64,000 nt of DNA from Devosia ginsengisoli (GTDB lineage: Bacteria > Pseudomonadota > Alphaproteobacteria > Rhizobiales > Devosiaceae), in the NCBI RefSeq assembly GCF_007859655.1, contig NZ_CP042304.1:682001-746000 (forward strand). The letters are read 5' to 3'. Position numbers and translations under genes: made by a program. Within the stretch, counting starts at the first letter, position 1; each line of letters begins with the position of its first letter. The notes below the pieces were generated by a model. The model had not been told where the DNA came from. It made no database searches and was given only the letters and a program-made list of their open reading frames with translations. Below are positions 46,272-56,057 of the stretch, in pieces.

Positions 46272-47300
46272 TCAGGGCAGGGGAATGGTGGAGGCGCGGT
46301 GGATGAGGGTGTTTTCCAGCACCACCTGGCGCGGCGACTTGCTGACCCCGGTCATGTGGTCGATCAGCGTCGTGGCGGCGAGCTGGCCCATTTCGTGGAT
46401 GGGCTGGGCGATGGTAGAGAGGGTAGGGAAGGTGACTGCCGACTCCATGATGCCGTCATAGCCCAGGATGGAAAGGTCCGTGGGCAGGTCGAGGCCCAGC
46501 GCATGGGCCGAATGCATCACGCCGATGGCCAGCATGTCGGTGGTGGCGAAGATGGCTGTCATGCCCGGATTGGCGCGGATCATGGTGTCGCCGATCTCGC
46601 GGCCGATCTCGAAGCTGGCAATATCGAAAGGCGGCGACCAGATGATCTCTACATCGGTGGCCAGATCCGCGGCGGCCTGGCGGATGCCGCGGGCGCGCTC
46701 GCTGCCTACATCGGCCGCGCCGCCCTTCTGCGCCACGATGCCGGCGGCCACGCCGATACGGCGGTGACCCAGCTCGATCAGGTGGCGCATGCCCTGGTAG
46801 CCGCCGGAAAAGTTGTCGCAAACCACCGAGCTGACGGCGGCGATCTTCGGCTTCATGTCGACGAAGGAGACGGCAATGCCCCGGTCGCGCAGCAGGTTGA
46901 CCTGCTTGATGGTGCGGGCCGTGGCGGCCGAGGGGCGGATGATGACGCCCTGCACCCGCATTTCCAGCATGGTGTTGAGATAGGCCTCTTCGCGATCGGC
47001 ATCGCCATTGGTCGAGCAGAGCAGGACGCGATAGCCCTGGTCGAACATGGTGTTCTCGATGGCATAGGCCAAAGCGCTGCTGAAGGGCGTGCGCTGCTGG
47101 CGCAGCAAGACGCCGACGATGTTGGATTGCTGGGTGCGGAACGACGAGGCCAGCCCATTGGGCCGGTAGCCCAGTTCGGCAATGGCCTTGGTGACGGCTT
47201 CGCGCACCGCCGGCCGCACATGGGCATAGTTGTTGACCACGCGCGAGACGGTCGCAATCGACACATTCGCCAGCCGCGCAACGTCCTTAATTGTTACCAC
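46272..47300 (-). CDS. LacI-family transcriptional repressor
   Basis: 342 residues. The N-terminal HTH is IKDVARLANVSIATVSRVVN with the hinge LASSFRTQQSNIVGVLLRQQ. The periplasmic-binding-protein-like core (about 60-335) has GVIIRPSAATA, CDNFSGGYQGMRHL and the ligand-side SILGYDGIMESA. The start is a GTG (47300) with AAGGTTAACAGT before it. Its two putative operators lie before the HAD-like gene and before the importer, so it senses the imported sugar or a derivative. The inducer is not known. Confidence 0.93.
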   Translation of the reverse strand: MVTIKDVARLANVSIATVSRVVNNYAHVRPAVREAVTKAIAELGYRPNGLASSFRTQQSNIVGVLLRQQRTPFSSALAYAIENTMFDQGYRVLLCSTNGDADREEAYLNTMLEMRVQGVIIRPSAATARTIKQVNLLRDRGIAVSFVDMKPKIAAVSSVVCDNFSGGYQGMRHLIELGHRRIGVAAGIVAQKGGAADVGSERARGIRQAAADLATDVEIIWSPPFDIASFEIGREIGDTMIRANPGMTAIFATTDMLAIGVMHSAHALGLDLPTDLSILGYDGIMESAVTFPTLSTIAQPIHEMGQLAATTLIDHMTGVSKSPRQVVLENTLIHRASTIPLP

Positions 47301-47386
47301 ACTGTTAACCTTGAGAGTGGCCGAAGGGGCCGATTAGCGGCTTACGCGGTAACAGTTTTTCACCGTTCCGACCATGTCGGCTTTCA

Positions 47387-47415
47387 TATCTTGTTTTGAA
47401 AACGTTTACAAGATA
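47387..47415 (+). promoter_or_regulatory. putative LacI operator B
   Basis: A 29-base inverted repeat: TATCTTGT and ACAAGATA are perfect 8-bp outer arms around TTTGAAAACGTTT. The inner TGAAAACGTTTACA is a classical LacI/GalR-type core with CG at the centre. It lies between divergent lacI and the binding-protein gene. Confidence 0.82.
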
Positions 47416-47549
47416 CCGTCACCCAATCGATATGCGTGGGTAATAGTTACGAGGTGCATCAAGCACCCTTGGACGTGAGGCTTCCGGCGCAAACCCACCG
47501 GCCGGACCTCGGAGGATGTGACCGTTTTCATTTCGTGGGAGGGAAGCAT

Positions 47550-49544
47550 ATGCAGAAGGATCGTTTCGGCGTAACGCGGCTGCTGGCGACGACGTCAGTG
47601 CTGCTCAGTGCAACGGCTCTGCCCGGCGCCATCGTGCTGCCGGCGCAGGCCCAGGACGCAGCCAATGTCTGCGCCAGCGGCTATACGGAAGCGCCGCAGC
47701 TCAAGGCCATGGTCGATGCGGGCACCTTGCCCCCGGTGGCCGAGCGCCTGCCGCTCGAGCCACTGGTTGTCGAGCCGGCCGAGGAAATCGGCGTCTATGG
47801 CGGCCAGTTCATCGATAGCTGGGGCGGCGGCAATGTCGCCGATATCCGCCAGTTCGGCTACGAGCCGCTGGTGCGCTGGAGCGTCGATGGCTCCGAAGTC
47901 GTGCCCAGTATCGCCAAGAGCTGGGACATCAGCGAGGACGCCCGCAGCTATACCTTCCACCTGCGCGAGGGCATGAAATGGTCCGATGGCCAGCCCTTCA
48001 CCGCCGACGACATCATCTTCTGGTGGGAGCGGGTGGAGAACAATCCCAAGGTCATGACCGGCGGGCCGCGTGGCGAGCTCAAGAATAACGGCGCGGTGCC
48101 CACCGTCACCAAGGTCGACGACTATACGGTGACCTTTGCCTATGAGGAGCCCAACGGCCTGTTCCTGCAGAACATGGCCGGCCCCTATGGCCAGCGCGTC
48201 GTGATGTTCCCCAAGCATTACATGGAACAGTTCGATATCGATCTGAATCCGGACGGTGTCGCTGACATGATGCAGGCCGCCGGCGCCACCGACTATGCTG
48301 CCTGGTGGAAGGGCAATGTCGGCTCCTATGGCGATGCCGCCCAGTTCAACGATCCCAAGCGGCCGTCGCTGCTGGCCTGGATCGGCCAGGATTCCATCCT
48401 GGGCAAGGAGCGCGTGACGTTTGTCCGCAATCCCTATTATTTCAAGGTCGATCCCTCCTGCCAGCAGCTCCCCTATATCGACGAGCGCGTCTGGACGGCG
48501 GCGGCCGACCCGGAAGTGACGCTTCTGCAGTCCATCCAGGGTCAGATCAGCATGTCGCCGCGCAATGTGTCGACGCCGCAGAACCGTGCCGTGTTCTTCG
48601 ACAGCCAGGAAGCGGGTGATTATCACCTCGTGCCGGCCACCAGTTGCGACTACAACACGGCCGTGCTCGGCTTTTCGGTGAACCATCCGGATCCGGTCAA
48701 GGCCGAGGTGTTCGGCTCCAAGGATTTCCGGGCCGGCGTGTCGCTGGCCATCAATCGCCAGGAAATCATCGACACTATCTATCTGGGGCAGGGCGAGCCC
48801 TTCCAGCCGGCGCCGCTGCCGAACTCGCCCTTCTACAACGAGAAGCTGGCCAAGGAATTCACCGAGTTCGACCTGGCTGCTGCCGCCGAGCATCTCGACA
48901 AGATCATCCCTATGGGTGCCGATGGCGTCCGCGTCGGGCCGGACGGCAAGCCGTTCAAGTTCTCGGTCGAGATCAATGCCGACTTCAAGCCGGACACGGT
49001 CGACGCCTTCCAGCTCATCGAGCGTACCTGGAAACAGGCCGGGCTCGACGTGACCATCAACTACCATTCGGACGAGCTGTTCGGGAATGCCCGCGCCAAG
49101 CCCGATGCCGACGCCGCCGTGTGGGTGGGCGAGAATGGTTGCGGGCAACTGCCGCTGCTCAATCTTGGGCGCTTCATGAACGACTATGGCTATTGGTCGC
49201 TGGGCAACTGGAGTGGCTGGGCCGCCTGGGACATGCTGCGCCTCAACCCCGATGCCGAGCTGCCGGAAGGCTGGTCGCCCGTCGAGCCGCCGGCCAATGT
49301 GCAGCGCCTCTACGAGCTGCGCTCGACCATTCCGACCACGGTGGGCGAGGAACAGGCGACGCTGATGGGTGAATTCACCGACCTGCTGGCCGAGGAATTC
49401 CTCACCATCGGCATCGCCAACCCGGCGGGCTATTACCGTTCGGTCAAGAACGACCTGCACAACGTGCCGGCCGAACTGATCGAGGGCTGGCTCTATCCCG
49501 GCCCGGCCCCGGCCAACTTCGCCACCTTCTTCTTCAAGCCCTAA
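47550..49544 (+). CDS. ABC transporter substrate-binding protein, oligosaccharide-type (AgpA-like size)
   Basis: SBP_bac_5 protein of 664 residues, much longer than the other binding proteins in this window. Long members of this family, such as the alpha-galactoside binding protein AgpA of Sinorhizobium, bind sugars. The signal peptide ends LPAQAQ (near 34). Features are YGGQFIDSWGGGNVADIRQ, GMKWSDGQPFTADDIIFWWE and WVGENGCGQLPLLNLG. GTGGGAGGGAAGC precedes the ATG at 47550. The LacI repressor upstream supports a carbohydrate ligand; this is inferred. Confidence 0.85.
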   Translation: MQKDRFGVTRLLATTSVLLSATALPGAIVLPAQAQDAANVCASGYTEAPQLKAMVDAGTLPPVAERLPLEPLVVEPAEEIGVYGGQFIDSWGGGNVADIRQFGYEPLVRWSVDGSEVVPSIAKSWDISEDARSYTFHLREGMKWSDGQPFTADDIIFWWERVENNPKVMTGGPRGELKNNGAVPTVTKVDDYTVTFAYEEPNGLFLQNMAGPYGQRVVMFPKHYMEQFDIDLNPDGVADMMQAAGATDYAAWWKGNVGSYGDAAQFNDPKRPSLLAWIGQDSILGKERVTFVRNPYYFKVDPSCQQLPYIDERVWTAAADPEVTLLQSIQGQISMSPRNVSTPQNRAVFFDSQEAGDYHLVPATSCDYNTAVLGFSVNHPDPVKAEVFGSKDFRAGVSLAINRQEIIDTIYLGQGEPFQPAPLPNSPFYNEKLAKEFTEFDLAAAAEHLDKIIPMGADGVRVGPDGKPFKFSVEINADFKPDTVDAFQLIERTWKQAGLDVTINYHSDELFGNARAKPDADAAVWVGENGCGQLPLLNLGRFMNDYGYWSLGNWSGWAAWDMLRLNPDAELPEGWSPVEPPANVQRLYELRSTIPTTVGEEQATLMGEFTDLLAEEFLTIGIANPAGYYRSVKNDLHNVPAELIEGWLYPGPAPANFATFFFKP

Positions 49545-49559
49545 GCTCTCCCAGAGCCC

Positions 49560-49585
49560 GGATGGCCCCGCTGGGGCCATCCAAT
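49560..49585 (+). terminator. hairpin after the binding-protein gene
   Basis: GGATGGCCCC-GCT-GGGGCCATCC is a perfect 10-bp stem 15 bases after the stop, followed by AATTCCT. It lacks a strong T run, so it may only attenuate read-through into the permeases. Confidence 0.68.
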
Positions 49586-49666
49586 TCCTGGCCGGCTTCG
49601 TTCATTCCCTTTGCGGAGCCGGCTATTTTATCGATGTGGGGCAAGGGACGGGCATCGTGTTCGTGA

Positions 49667-49800
49667 CTCCACCCCACCCTCACTCCCTCCCCATCGAGGG
49701 GAGGGAAGCCTGGCCGGTGACTGAGGCGGCATCGAGCGAAACGCGGAATGCGGTCATGCGCCTCCCTCCCCCTTGTGGGGAGGGATTGAGGGTGGGGGTT
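49667..49800. repeat. composite GC-rich intergenic palindrome (copy 6)
   Basis: CTCCACCCCACCCTCACTCC, the hairpin CCCTCCCC-ATCGA-GGGGAGGG, a spacer, then CCCTCCCCCTTGTGGGGAGGG and ATTGAGGGTGGGGGT. Same layout as copies 1 and 3, placed between the binding protein and the first permease. Confidence 0.85.
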
Positions 49801-49835
49801 GCTTCCGCAAACGCCAGACGGAAAGGAGACCGCCA

Positions 49836-50828
49836 ATGGGATCATTCATGCTGCGCCGGATCATCTATGTGATCCCCGCGCTGATCGCGGTCTCGCTGAT
49901 CTCCTTTCTCGTCATCGCCATTCCGCCCGGCGATTTCATTACCCGCACCGCCGAATTGCGCGCGGCGCAGGGCGATATCATGCCGCTGGCCGAGCAGGAG
50001 GCGATGCGCCGGGCCTATGGGCTCGACCTGCCCATCATGGTGCAATACTGGAACTGGATATCGGGCGTCGTGCTGCGCGGCGACTTCGGCTATTCCTTCT
50101 CGTTCAACCTGCCGGTCAAGGACGTGATCTGGCCGCGGCTGGGCCTGACGGTGGTGCTGTCGGTGGCGAGCCTGCTGTTCATCTGGGTCGTGGCGATCCC
50201 CATCGGCATCTATTCGGCGGTGCGGCGCTATTCGGCCGGCGACTATATGGCGACATTCCTGGGCTTTCTTGGGCTCGCCATCCCCAATTTCCTGCTGGCG
50301 CTGGCGGTGATGTATGTCGCCTTCGCCTGGTTCGGCATGAATGTCGGCGGGCTGTTCTCGCCGGAATTTCTCGAAGCGCCGTGGAGCTGGGCGCGGGTGC
50401 TGGACCTGCTCAACCATCTCTGGCTGCCGATGATCGTGCTGGGCACGGCGGGCACCGCCAGCGTGATCCGCATCATCCGCGCCAACCTGATGGACGAGTT
50501 GCACAAGCCCTATGTCACGGCCGCCCGCGCCAAGGGCAAGGGCGAGTTCGGGCTGCTGATGAAGTACCCGGTGCGCCACGCGCTCAATCCGTTCGTTTCC
50601 GGGCAGAACGACATCTTCGTCGAGATCGTCTCGGGCGGCACCATCGTCGCCATCGTCATGGGGCTGCAGACTACCGGGCCACTGCTGCTGGATTCGCTGC
50701 GCACGCAGGACATGTACATGGCCGCCAGCTTCATCCTGATGCTGAGCGTGCTGGTGGTGGTGGGGACATTGCTGAGCGACCTGCTGCTGGCGTGGTTGGA
50801 TCCGCGCATCCGGTATCAGCAGGGGTAG
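49836..50828 (+). CDS. Dpp/Opp-type ABC transporter permease (DppB-like)
   Basis: Membrane subunit of 330 residues. It starts MGSFMLRRIIYVIPALIAVS, with IPPGDFITRTAELRAAQGD after the first helix. The EAA loop is KPYVTAARAKGKGEFG, and it ends LDPRIRYQQG. AAAGGAGACC lies before the ATG at 49836; the longer frame upstream is repeat sequence. It is followed by a repeat and then the second permease. Confidence 0.92.
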   Translation: MGSFMLRRIIYVIPALIAVSLISFLVIAIPPGDFITRTAELRAAQGDIMPLAEQEAMRRAYGLDLPIMVQYWNWISGVVLRGDFGYSFSFNLPVKDVIWPRLGLTVVLSVASLLFIWVVAIPIGIYSAVRRYSAGDYMATFLGFLGLAIPNFLLALAVMYVAFAWFGMNVGGLFSPEFLEAPWSWARVLDLLNHLWLPMIVLGTAGTASVIRIIRANLMDELHKPYVTAARAKGKGEFGLLMKYPVRHALNPFVSGQNDIFVEIVSGGTIVAIVMGLQTTGPLLLDSLRTQDMYMAASFILMLSVLVVVGTLLSDLLLAWLDPRIRYQQG

Positions 50829-50860
50829 GGGTGATGGCAGTTTCATTTGAGATGCGGAAG

Positions 50861-51045
50861 CGTACCCCCCTCCGAGCGACGCTAGGCGCTGCGCGCCAAG
50901 CTCTGCTTGCCTCCCCCACAAGGGGGGAGGTGGGCTCCACTCAGTGGCACGATCTTGCCCAAGCCACCGCAATCACCCTCCCCCTTGAGGGGAGGGTAGC
51001 GAAGCTAGGTCCGCAGGGCCGTAGCGTAGCTAGGGAGGGGGTGTT
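50861..51045. repeat. composite GC-rich intergenic palindrome (copy 7)
   Basis: It combines CCCCCCTCCGAGCGACGC, TAGGCGCTGCGCGCCAAG and CCTCCCCCACAAGGGGGGAGG. The right part has CACCCTCCCCCTTGAGGGG, then GCAGGGCCGTAGC and GGGAGGGGGTG. The GCGACGCTA and CTACGGCCC elements also occur in copy 1, so it is a rearranged member. Lies between the two permease genes. Confidence 0.8.
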
Positions 51046-51069
51046 GCTGCGCTCCCAAGGAGCTCCCCC

Positions 51070-52218
51070 ATGAGCATATTCGACGAAACCACCGGGCAGG
51101 TTACCCCCATTGCCCCCATCCACCAGCGCGGGCGGGGCTATGACGGGCATTGGGCGCTGGTGTGGCAGAAATTCCTGCGCCACAGGCTGGGCGTGGCGGG
51201 CGGCATCGTCGTCATCCTGGCCTATATCGTGGCGTTGATCCCCGAATTCCTCGCGCCGGTGACGCTGGAAGCCTATAATCCCAGCTACAGCTATGCGCCG
51301 CCGCAGGCGATCCAGTGGGGACTTGATGAGGGCGAGGGCTGGCGCTTCCTGCCGCATGTGAATGCCTACAAGACCGAGATCGACTACAATTCCGGCCGGC
51401 GGCTGTTCGTCGCCGATCCGGATACGGTGATCCCCATCGGCCTGTTCGTGCAGGGGGAGAGCTATAATCTGCTGGGCTTCATTCCCACCGACCGGCATCT
51501 GTTCGGGGCGGTCGAGGAGGGGCAGCCGTTCTTCATTGCGGGGGCGGATCGGCTGGGTCGCGATATCCTGAGCCGCACCATCTATGGCACGCGCATTTCC
51601 ATGACGATCGGGCTGATTGGGGTGGCGCTGAGCCTGCTGTTCGGCATCCTGATCGGGGGCATTTCGGGCCTGTTCGGCGGGGTGGTGGACAACATCATCC
51701 AGCGCTTCATCGAATTCATCCAGTCCGTGCCGGCCATTCCCCTGTGGATCGGGCTGGCGGCGGCCATTCCGCAATCCGTGCCGCCTTTGCAGGTCTATTT
51801 CCTCATCACCATCATCCTGTCGGTGCTGGGCTGGACGAGCCTGGCGCGGGTGGTGCGCGGGCGGTTTCTCGCCATGCGCAGCGAGGATTTCGTCAAGGCG
51901 GCGCGGCTCGATGGCTGCGGGCCGGTACGCATCATCTTCCGGCATATGCTGCCCAGCTTCCTGAGCCACATCATCGCTACGGTGTCGCTGGCCATTCCGG
52001 GCATGATCCTGGCGGAAACGGCGCTGAGCTATCTCGGCATCGGGCTGCGCACGCCCATCGTCAGCTGGGGCGTGCTGCTGCAGGAGGCGCAGAATGTGCG
52101 CACCATCGCCTCGGCGCCCTGGCTGCTGCTGCCGGGCGGGGCGGTGGTCATCGCCGTGCTGGCGCTCAATTTCCTCGGTGACGGGCTGCGCGACGCGGCC
52201 GACCCCTATTCGGACTGA
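51070..52218 (+). CDS. Dpp/Opp-type ABC transporter permease (DppC-like, long N-terminus)
   Basis: Membrane subunit of 382 residues, about 80 longer than usual. It has a polar N-terminus and the first helix LGVAGGIVVILAYIVALIPE, then a large periplasmic insert (about 70-160: YNPSYSYAPPQAIQW, RLFVADPDTVIPIG). Only after that comes the standard GADRLGRDILSRTIYGTRIS. The EAA loop is EDFVKAARLDGCGP. AAGGAG precedes the ATG. The insert is typical of sugar-type members with long binding proteins. Confidence 0.9.
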   Translation: MSIFDETTGQVTPIAPIHQRGRGYDGHWALVWQKFLRHRLGVAGGIVVILAYIVALIPEFLAPVTLEAYNPSYSYAPPQAIQWGLDEGEGWRFLPHVNAYKTEIDYNSGRRLFVADPDTVIPIGLFVQGESYNLLGFIPTDRHLFGAVEEGQPFFIAGADRLGRDILSRTIYGTRISMTIGLIGVALSLLFGILIGGISGLFGGVVDNIIQRFIEFIQSVPAIPLWIGLAAAIPQSVPPLQVYFLITIILSVLGWTSLARVVRGRFLAMRSEDFVKAARLDGCGPVRIIFRHMLPSFLSHIIATVSLAIPGMILAETALSYLGIGLRTPIVSWGVLLQEAQNVRTIASAPWLLLPGGAVVIAVLALNFLGDGLRDAADPYSD

Positions 52219-52223
52219 GGCGC

Positions 52224-54305
52224 ATGGACAATCTGGTAGAAATCCGCGGCCTCACCATCACCTTTGCCGGGGCGGTCGATGTGGTGACCGAACTCGATCT
52301 CGATATTCCCGCCGGCAAGACGCTGTGTCTGGTGGGGGAATCGGGCTGCGGCAAGTCGGTGACGGCCAAGGCGATATTGCAGGTCATCGACCATCCCGGC
52401 CGGGTGTCGGGCGGAGCGATCAACCTGCGCCAGGCCAATGGCGATGTGCTCGATATTGCGGCCACCAAGCCGACCAGCAAGGTGATGCGCCATGTGCGCG
52501 GCGCCGATATCGCCATGATCCATCAGGAGCCGATGAGCTTCCTTTCGCCCCTCTACACGATCGGCAACCAGATCAGTGAGGCGCTGACGCTGCATCGCAA
52601 GGTGAGCGAGAAGGCGGCGCGGGAAGAGGGCATCCGCATGCTCGAACAGGTCGGCATGCCCGACCCCGCGCGGCGCTATGACAGCTATACGTTCCAACTG
52701 TCGGGCGGCCAGCGGCAGCGGGCGATGATTGCCATGGCGCTGATCAACCAGCCGCGCCTGCTGATCGCGGACGAGCCGACCACGGCGCTGGATGTGACCA
52801 CGCAGGCCAATATTCTCGACCTGCTGGCGCAATTGCAGCGCGACAGCGGTATGTCGGTGCTGTTCATCACCCACGACCTGGGCGTGGTGGCCGAAATCGC
52901 CGATGAAGTGGCGGTGATGTATCTCGGGCGGATCGTCGAGCGCGGGCCGGTGAAGGAGGTGCTGGAAAATCCCAAGCATCCCTATACGCGGGGGCTGCTG
53001 GCTTCGATGCCGCGGCTGGATGGGGATTTCAAGGCGCCGCTCAAGGCCATTCCGGGCATGGTGCCGCCGCCGGTTTTGCGGCCGACGGGATGCTCGTTCC
53101 ATCCGCGCTGTGAATGGGCGGTGCCCGGCTTCTGCAACATGATTTCGGTGCTGGAGACCGAGCTGGGCAATGACCACATGGTTGCCTGCCATGCCTATGG
53201 TCCGCAGGCGGGCCGGATCGACAAGAGCGCTGCTCGGGTTGGCGCGAATGTTGCTGCGGTGGAAAAGCGTGCCGAAAGCACCGAGCCGCTGCTCAGCGTG
53301 CGCGACCTGCACAAGCATTTCCCCATTCGGTCAGGCTTCTTCCAGCGCCAGACCGGAGCGGTGCGGGCGGTCAACGATATCTCGCTCGATATCTATCCCG
53401 GCGAAACGTTGGGCCTGGTGGGGGAGAGCGGCTGCGGCAAGTCCACTTTGGGGCAGACCATTGTCGGCCTGCACCGGGCCGATAGCGGGGCGATCCGCTT
53501 TGCCGATGGCAGTCATGAGCCGGTGGACCTGCTGACCGCGCATGGCGCCACGGCCAAGCGCCTGCGCACTGATATCCGCATGATCTTCCAGGACCCCACC
53601 GGCTCGCTCAATCCACGCATGCGGGTGCGCGACATCATCGGGGAAGTGCTGCAGGTCAACAGCCGGTACAGCGCTGGCGAGATCGAGGGCCGGGTGCAGA
53701 CACTGCTATCGCGGGTCGGGCTGAGCCCTGATTATGCCGAGCGCTATCCGCATGCCTTTTCCGGCGGGCAGCGCCAGCGCATCGCCATTGCCCGCGCGCT
53801 GGCATCGGACCCGCGGCTGGTGATCGCCGACGAGGCGGTGTCGGCGCTCGACGTGTCGGTGCAGACCCAGATCATCAACATGATGAAGCAGCTCCAGGCC
53901 GAAATGGGCCTGACCTATCTGTTCGTCAGTCACGACCTTGGCGTCATCGCCAATATCAGCGACCGCGTGGCGGTGATGTATGCCGGGCGGATTGTCGAGA
54001 TCGGCAGCACCGAAGCGATCTTCCACAATCCGCGCCACCCCTATACCGAGGCGCTGCTGGCCGCCATTCCGGGGCGCGGCATGGGCAAGAGCACGGATCG
54101 CATCCGGCTCGGCGGGCATGTGCCGAACCCGAGTCGGGAGGTCGCCGGCTGCGCCTTTGCCGACCGCTGCCAATATGCCCAACCCGCCTGCCGTGCGGTT
54201 ATGCCGCCCCTCGACGGAACGCCGGATCATCGTTTCGCCTGCATCCGGGCCGATGAATTGCGGTTGCGCACAGTTACCGGCCAGCCGGAACTGCTTGGCG
54301 CGTAA
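52224..54305 (+). CDS. Fused dual ATPase of the oligosaccharide-type importer (DppD-DppF)
   Basis: Two ABC domains in 693 residues. Domain 1 has GESGCGKS (near 38), [20 protein letters not shown] and [12 protein letters not shown]. An oligopeptide-type extension with cysteines ([15 protein letters not shown]) follows near 290. Domain 2 (about 350-640) has [16 protein letters not shown] and [11 protein letters not shown], ending with [14 protein letters not shown]. It is six bases after the permease stop. The importer is complete with this gene. Confidence 0.93.
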   Translation: MDNLVEIRGLTITFAGAVDVVTELDLDIPAGKTLCLVGESGCGKSVTAKAILQVIDHPGRVSGGAINLRQANGDVLDIAATKPTSKVMRHVRGADIAMIHQEPMSFLSPLYTIGNQISEALTLHRKVSEKAAREEGIRMLEQVGMPDPARRYDSYTFQLSGGQRQRAMIAMALINQPRLLIADEPTTALDVTTQANILDLLAQLQRDSGMSVLFITHDLGVVAEIADEVAVMYLGRIVERGPVKEVLENPKHPYTRGLLASMPRLDGDFKAPLKAIPGMVPPPVLRPTGCSFHPRCEWAVPGFCNMISVLETELGNDHMVACHAYGPQAGRIDKSAARVGANVAAVEKRAESTEPLLSVRDLHKHFPIRSGFFQRQTGAVRAVNDISLDIYPGETLGLVGESGCGKSTLGQTIVGLHRADSGAIRFADGSHEPVDLLTAHGATAKRLRTDIRMIFQDPTGSLNPRMRVRDIIGEVLQVNSRYSAGEIEGRVQTLLSRVGLSPDYAERYPHAFSGGQRQRIAIARALASDPRLVIADEAVSALDVSVQTQIINMMKQLQAEMGLTYLFVSHDLGVIANISDRVAVMYAGRIVEIGSTEAIFHNPRHPYTEALLAAIPGRGMGKSTDRIRLGGHVPNPSREVAGCAFADRCQYAQPACRAVMPPLDGTPDHRFACIRADELRLRTVTGQPELLGA

Positions 54306-54369
54306 ATTCAGTCGACAGATCAGGGAACTGGCGTACAATGCCTGTTCTAAATTGGTGCGATAAGGGAAC

Positions 54370-56044
54370 ATGCATTCCACGATACAGCTGATCGACCTGC
54401 TTGGCGCGGGGGCATTGCTGCTCTGGGGTCTGCGGATGATCAAGACCGGCGTCATGCGGGCCTTCGGGGCATCGCTACGCCTGTGGATTGCCAAGGGCAC
54501 GGGCAACCGCTTTGCCGCGGTCCTGTCAGGCATCATGGCCACGCTGGCGCTGCAATCGTCCACGGCGACCGCCGTCATCACCGCGAGCTTTGCCAGCAAT
54601 GGGGCCATCAATCCGCGCATGGCGCAGGCGGTGATGCTGGGCGCTAATGTCGGCACGTCGATCGCCGCGGTGATCCTGTCGCTCGATGTGCACTGGTTCG
54701 CCTCGGCCATGATCCTGATCGGGGTCACGGTGTTTTCGCTGAGCAAATATGCCCGCGGCAAGGGCGTCGGCCGCGCGGTGCTGGGGCTTGGCCTGATGCT
54801 GCTGGCGCTGCAACTGGTGGGCAATGTCACCGATCCGCTGCGCGAATCCGAGGTGATGATCGCCATCCTGTCCGGGCTGGCCGACGCGCCGGCCTTTGCG
54901 CTGATCCTGGCGGCCGTATTGGCTTTCGTATCGTCATCGAGCCTGGCCGTGGTGCTGTTCGTGGCTTTGCTGGCTTCGGCCGGCATCGTGCCGCCGGCGC
55001 TGGCGGTGACGCTGGTGGCGGGCGCCAATCTGGGCGGCGCCATTCCGCCGCTGCTGGCCGTGCTGCGCGAGGGCACCGAGGCGCGCCGGCTGACCTTGGC
55101 AAACCTGGTGGTTCGGGCCATCGGCGCCATCGTGCTGACTATTTTCGCCGTGCCGGCCGCGGCGCTGCTGCAGACCATTTTGCCCAATGCCAACGCGCTG
55201 ACCATTGCCGCCCATATCGGCTTCAACCTGGCGCTGCTGGTGCTGTTCCTGCCGCTGCTGGGGCCGATCGGCAAGCTGGCGGCGCTGGCCATGCCCAAGC
55301 CCGCCACGCCGGAGCGCGGCACCCGCTATCTCGACGATACCGTGCTCGACACGCCGACCATTGCGCTGGCGGCGGCGGAGCGCGAGACGCTGCGGGTCAG
55401 CGATATCGTGCTGCGCATGCTGGAGGGGGAGCCTCGACGCCCTGCGCAAGCCCGGTCCGGCCAAGCGCAGCTCGGTGTCTCTGCTCGATGACGATGTGGA
55501 TGCCTTCAACCAGGCCATAAAACTCTACCTGACCCGGCTCGACCAGACCGAGCTGGACGATGACGATGCGCGCCGTTCCGCCGAAATCATGAGCTTTGCC
55601 ATCAACCTGGAACATGTCGGCGATATCGTTGAAAGCGGGCTGTGCGACATTGCCGGCAAGATCGCCAAGCGGCAGTTGAAATTCTCGGCCGATGGCCTGG
55701 CAGAGATCGTCGCGCTCTATGAAAAGACCATCAGCAACATGCAATTGAGCCAGACCGTGTTCATGACGCGCGATCCACAACTGGCCCGCCAACTGGTGGC
55801 CGCCAAGGTCGATGTGCGCCGGCTCGAGGCGCGTTCGGCCAGCACGCATATCCAGCGCGTGCGCGAGCGCGTGCCGGCCTCGGTGGAAACCAGCTCGATG
55901 CATCTCGACCTGTTGCGCGACCTCAAGCGCATCAATGCGCATCTGGCCTCGGTGGCCTATCCCATCCTCGAAACCAAGGGCGAACTCGATGAAAGCCGCC
56001 TGCGGCCCAATGCCGTCCTCGAACCGAAGCCGGTCGTGAAATAA
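54370..56044 (+). pseudogene. Na/Pi cotransporter-family protein with PhoU-like tail, one-base frameshift
   Basis: The N-terminal half (about 1-310) is a Na/Pi_cotrans membrane domain with two copies of the QSS-type motif (LQSSTATAV and SSSSLAVV) and many helices. The C-terminal half is PhoU-like (FNQAIKLYLTRLDQTEL, EHVGDIVESGLCDIAGKI). The uncorrected frame shifts after RMLEGE (codons at 55429). Removing one G from the G5 tract at 55425-55429 joins LEG to SLDALRKPGPAKRSS and continues to 56044 in a normal length of about 557 residues. Import of phosphate, or export, is the family role. AGGGAAC precedes the ATG. Error or true pseudogene cannot be told here. Confidence 0.85.
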
Positions 56045-56057
56045 ACTGGAGCCAGCA

